A stretch of DNA of 64,000 nucleotides from an uncultured Sphingopyxis sp. (GTDB lineage: Bacteria > Pseudomonadota > Alphaproteobacteria > Sphingomonadales > Sphingomonadaceae). The DNA is taken from assembly GCF_900078365.1 (NCBI RefSeq), contig NZ_LT598653.1:62001-126000 (forward strand), read 5' to 3'. Positions 62,164 through 64,000 of this stretch are shown here, one piece after another. The notes below the pieces were generated by a model. The model did no database searches and was not told the origin of the DNA. It was given only the letters and a program-made list of their open reading frames with translations. Position 1 is the first letter of the stretch; each line of letters opens with the position of its first letter. A program made the position numbers and the translations under genes.

Positions 62164-64000
62164 TCAGTCCTTGCGCGCGTCCGCGAGCAGCGCGGCCAGC
62201 CCCGCGAACGGGCTGTTCGGCGAGGGGCCGCGACGCTCGGGACGCGGCGGGCGCGGGGCGTCGGGGCGTGGCTTGCCCGGCTTGCCGCGCTTGCCCTTCG
62301 CTTGGGTCGCGGGCGGGCGGCGCGCGGTGCCATTGACCGCGGCGCGCGGTGCGCTGTCGCTGCTCTTGCGATCCCTCTTGCGGCGCGGGCGCTTGTCGGC
62401 GGCCTTGCGCAGCCCCGACCAGCGCCAGCGGTGCAGCGCCGGATCGCCGACGGCGCGAAAGCCGAAGCTGCCGAGCAGCGCGCGGCGCGTTTCCTCGTCG
62501 AGCCCGAGCGAGGTGGCGAGCGCGGGGTCGATCGCGAAACCCGGCGGCGCGGCGCTGTGCGCTTGCTCCTCGCCCTGATCGTCGTGGTGATGCTCGTCGC
62601 TGCCCGCGACCGGCGAGGTCGGCGGCGCCGCCGCCTGCATGCGTGCGGCGTGCGCCTGTCGTGCCAGCTTTTCGGCCATGTCGATCCGCAGCCAGCCCGA
62701 CGCGCAGCGGCGGAAACCCGCGATGGCGAGGCCCGCCTGATGGCCGTTCTTTTGCAGCACCGCGCCGTGCGGCGGCAGCGCGGGGACGGGCGTGCCCTGC
62801 TGCGCGGCGGTCAGCGCGGCGCGCCAGCGCACCGCCTCGGGCTTGAGCAGCAGCGGATGGAAAATATCGAGCGAGCCGATGGTGAAGCCGAGCTTGCGCA
62901 GCTGCGGGCGCTCGTCGGGCGTCAGCGCGTTCAGCTGCTCCTCGACTGCCGCGCGGCCGATCGTGCCGCTGTTGTCGGTGAGCGCGGCGAGCAGCGCGCG
63001 GACGCGCGGCGGGGTGAAGAGGTCGCCCGCCGCCTCGCCCATCGCGGCGAGCGGGCCGGCGTGGCGCGCGAGCTGCGCGGCGACGAAGCGCTGGAGCCGC
63101 TCGGCGATCGCCTGCACCTGCGCGGGCTCGAGGCGGCGGAGCGACGGATCGATCTGGATCGCGGGCTGAACCAGCGTCGGGCCCCGCGCCAGCGTTGCGA
63201 CGACATGTCCGTGCCAGGCGAGGCGCGGCGCGGTGCCGGGCTCGGCGACGAGCGAGAGCGCGGTATCCTCACCCTCGGCGAGCGCGGTCGCGCGGCGCGC
63301 CAGCTCGGCGCGCAGATGCTTTTCGGCGGCCGCGAGCAGCAACCGGTGGTCGCTCGCCCTGGCGACCGGGTCGACCTTGAACTGAAACCCTTTGAGCGTG
63401 CCGATCGCTTCGCCATCGACCGCGACGGTGCCGTCGGCGCCGACCGCGACCGGCAGCGCGGTGCCGCGTTGCCCCGCGTCGCGCAGCAGCAGCGCGAGAC
63501 GCCGGTCGACGAAGCGCTGCGCGAGCGCGGCGTGCAAGGCGTCTGACAGCCGCGATTCGAGCGCCTGCGCCTGCTCGGTCCAGCCCGCCGCGCCGGCGAT
63601 CCAGTCGCCGCGCTGCGCGATGAAACAGAGCGTGCGAACGGCGGCGATGCGGCTCGCGAGCTGGTCGATGTCGCCCTCGACATCGTCGAGCCGCGCGAGG
63701 CGCCGCGCGAACCAGTCGGGATCGATCATCCCGTCGCCGCTCGTGCGCCATTGCCAGAGCTTCAGCACGGTGCGGCTGTGATGCTCGGCGCCCAATTGCT
63801 CGAAATCGGGCAGGCCGCAGACGTCCCAAAGCCGTTCGACGGCATCGAAATCTCCGCCGCGCGCGCGCACTTCCATGTCGCCCGCCAGATGCTTGAGCAC
63901 CGCGATGTCGACCGCCTCGGGCGCGGCGCGCAGCATCGGCTGGCTGGGCGGCTGCGCCAGATCGGCCAGAAGCTGGTCGAGCGAGCCGAAACGCGGCGTC
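62164..64000 (-). CDS. Superfamily II helicase-related protein, C-terminal part (partial)
   Basis: The frame is open to the right edge. 612 residues of the C-terminal part are visible, and the N-terminal ATPase motifs are outside. Recognisable stretches are FGSLDQLLADLAQPPSQPML, VERLWDVCGLPDFEQLGAEHH and IDPDWFARRLARLDDVEGDI. They match the region after the helicase core in the alphaproteobacterial SUV3/MgpS-like proteins. A basic Arg/Lys/Pro tail (about the last 90 residues) suggests RNA binding. Followed by the S4 gene and fdxA, the typical order for this family. Confidence 0.8.
   Translation of the reverse strand, partial: TPRFGSLDQLLADLAQPPSQPMLRAAPEAVDIAVLKHLAGDMEVRARGGDFDAVERLWDVCGLPDFEQLGAEHHSRTVLKLWQWRTSGDGMIDPDWFARRLARLDDVEGDIDQLASRIAAVRTLCFIAQRGDWIAGAAGWTEQAQALESRLSDALHAALAQRFVDRRLALLLRDAGQRGTALPVAVGADGTVAVDGEAIGTLKGFQFKVDPVARASDHRLLLAAAEKHLRAELARRATALAEGEDTALSLVAEPGTAPRLAWHGHVVATLARGPTLVQPAIQIDPSLRRLEPAQVQAIAERLQRFVAAQLARHAGPLAAMGEAAGDLFTPPRVRALLAALTDNSGTIGRAAVEEQLNALTPDERPQLRKLGFTIGSLDIFHPLLLKPEAVRWRAALTAAQQGTPVPALPPHGAVLQKNGHQAGLAIAGFRRCASGWLRIDMAEKLARQAHAARMQAAAPPTSPVAGSDEHHHDDQGEEQAHSAAPPGFAIDPALATSLGLDEETRRALLGSFGFRAVGDPALHRWRWSGLRKAADKRPRRKRDRKSSDSAPRAAVNGTARRPPATQAKGKRGKPGKPRPDAPRPPRPERRGPSPNSPFAGLAALLADARKD

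Overview
The window reads as a chromosomal segment of a high-GC alphaproteobacterium, most likely a sphingomonad close to Sphingopyxis. This rests on recognised gene orders: an F1 ATP synthase operon atpH-A-G-D-C; an NDUFA12-like / DUF2155 / aat cluster; and the set pckA / chvI-chvG / hprK-rapZ-EIIA-HPr typical of Alphaproteobacteria. It also rests on TonB-dependent receptors and on abundant palindromic intergenic repeats. No tRNA, rRNA, insertion sequence, prophage or CRISPR array was seen. Almost all genes are housekeeping or envelope genes with uniform codon use.

Layout. 1-7719: a membrane sensor fragment, a fatty acyl-AMP ligase, recX, a DUF192 lipoprotein, the NDUFA12-like/DUF2155/aat cluster, an exported methyltransferase and a Coq7-like hydroxylase. 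7724-14630: an isolated cpaF and the F1 ATP synthase operon, both on the minus strand. 14912-22202: a dienelactone hydrolase, a membrane-anchored trypsin-like protease, a three-gene unit DUF1203-ada-PEP mutase-like, and priA. 22408-25804: a PepSY membrane protein and a siderophore-type TonB receptor behind a likely Fur box. 26079-36286: a patatin-family hydrolase, dnaK-dnaJ with a clear RpoH promoter, a PCuAC copper chaperone, an HExxH protein, rmuC, a META-domain lipoprotein and an rRNA methyltransferase. 36431-43089: the HPr/EIIA/RapZ/HprK regulatory phosphotransfer genes, the ChvG/ChvI two-component system and divergent pckA. 43137-50609: two exported metallopeptidase-like genes, DUF3597/DUF937 genes, an acetyltransferase, rplU-rpmA and a small lipoprotein. 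50737-55068: an enlarged phage-shock (Psp) locus. 55251-64000: sufE, a large TonB receptor, clpX, clpP, fdxA, an S4-domain protein and the C-terminal part of a helicase.

The most unusual part is the Psp locus. Divergent pspF faces a sigma-54 promoter with upstream repeats. A 56-residue ORF follows, then a perfect 13-bp stem with a T-run, then pspA, pspB and pspC. After these come five tandem small genes, each with its own strong ribosome binding site. Each encodes one N-terminal membrane helix and a C-terminal coiled coil carrying an 'LERI-TD ... EIE-LR' signature, which also appears in part in PspB and in the tail of PspC. This looks like a lineage-specific expansion of PspB-like stress partners.

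The second striking feature is the density of composite inverted repeats: about 31 copies in some dozen families, roughly 3 kb in total. They lie mostly between genes but also inside the atp, dnaKJ and chvG-hprK operons. Several regulatory sites (RpoH, Fur-like, sigma-54, an operator-like palindrome over the clpX promoter) can be read directly from the sequence.
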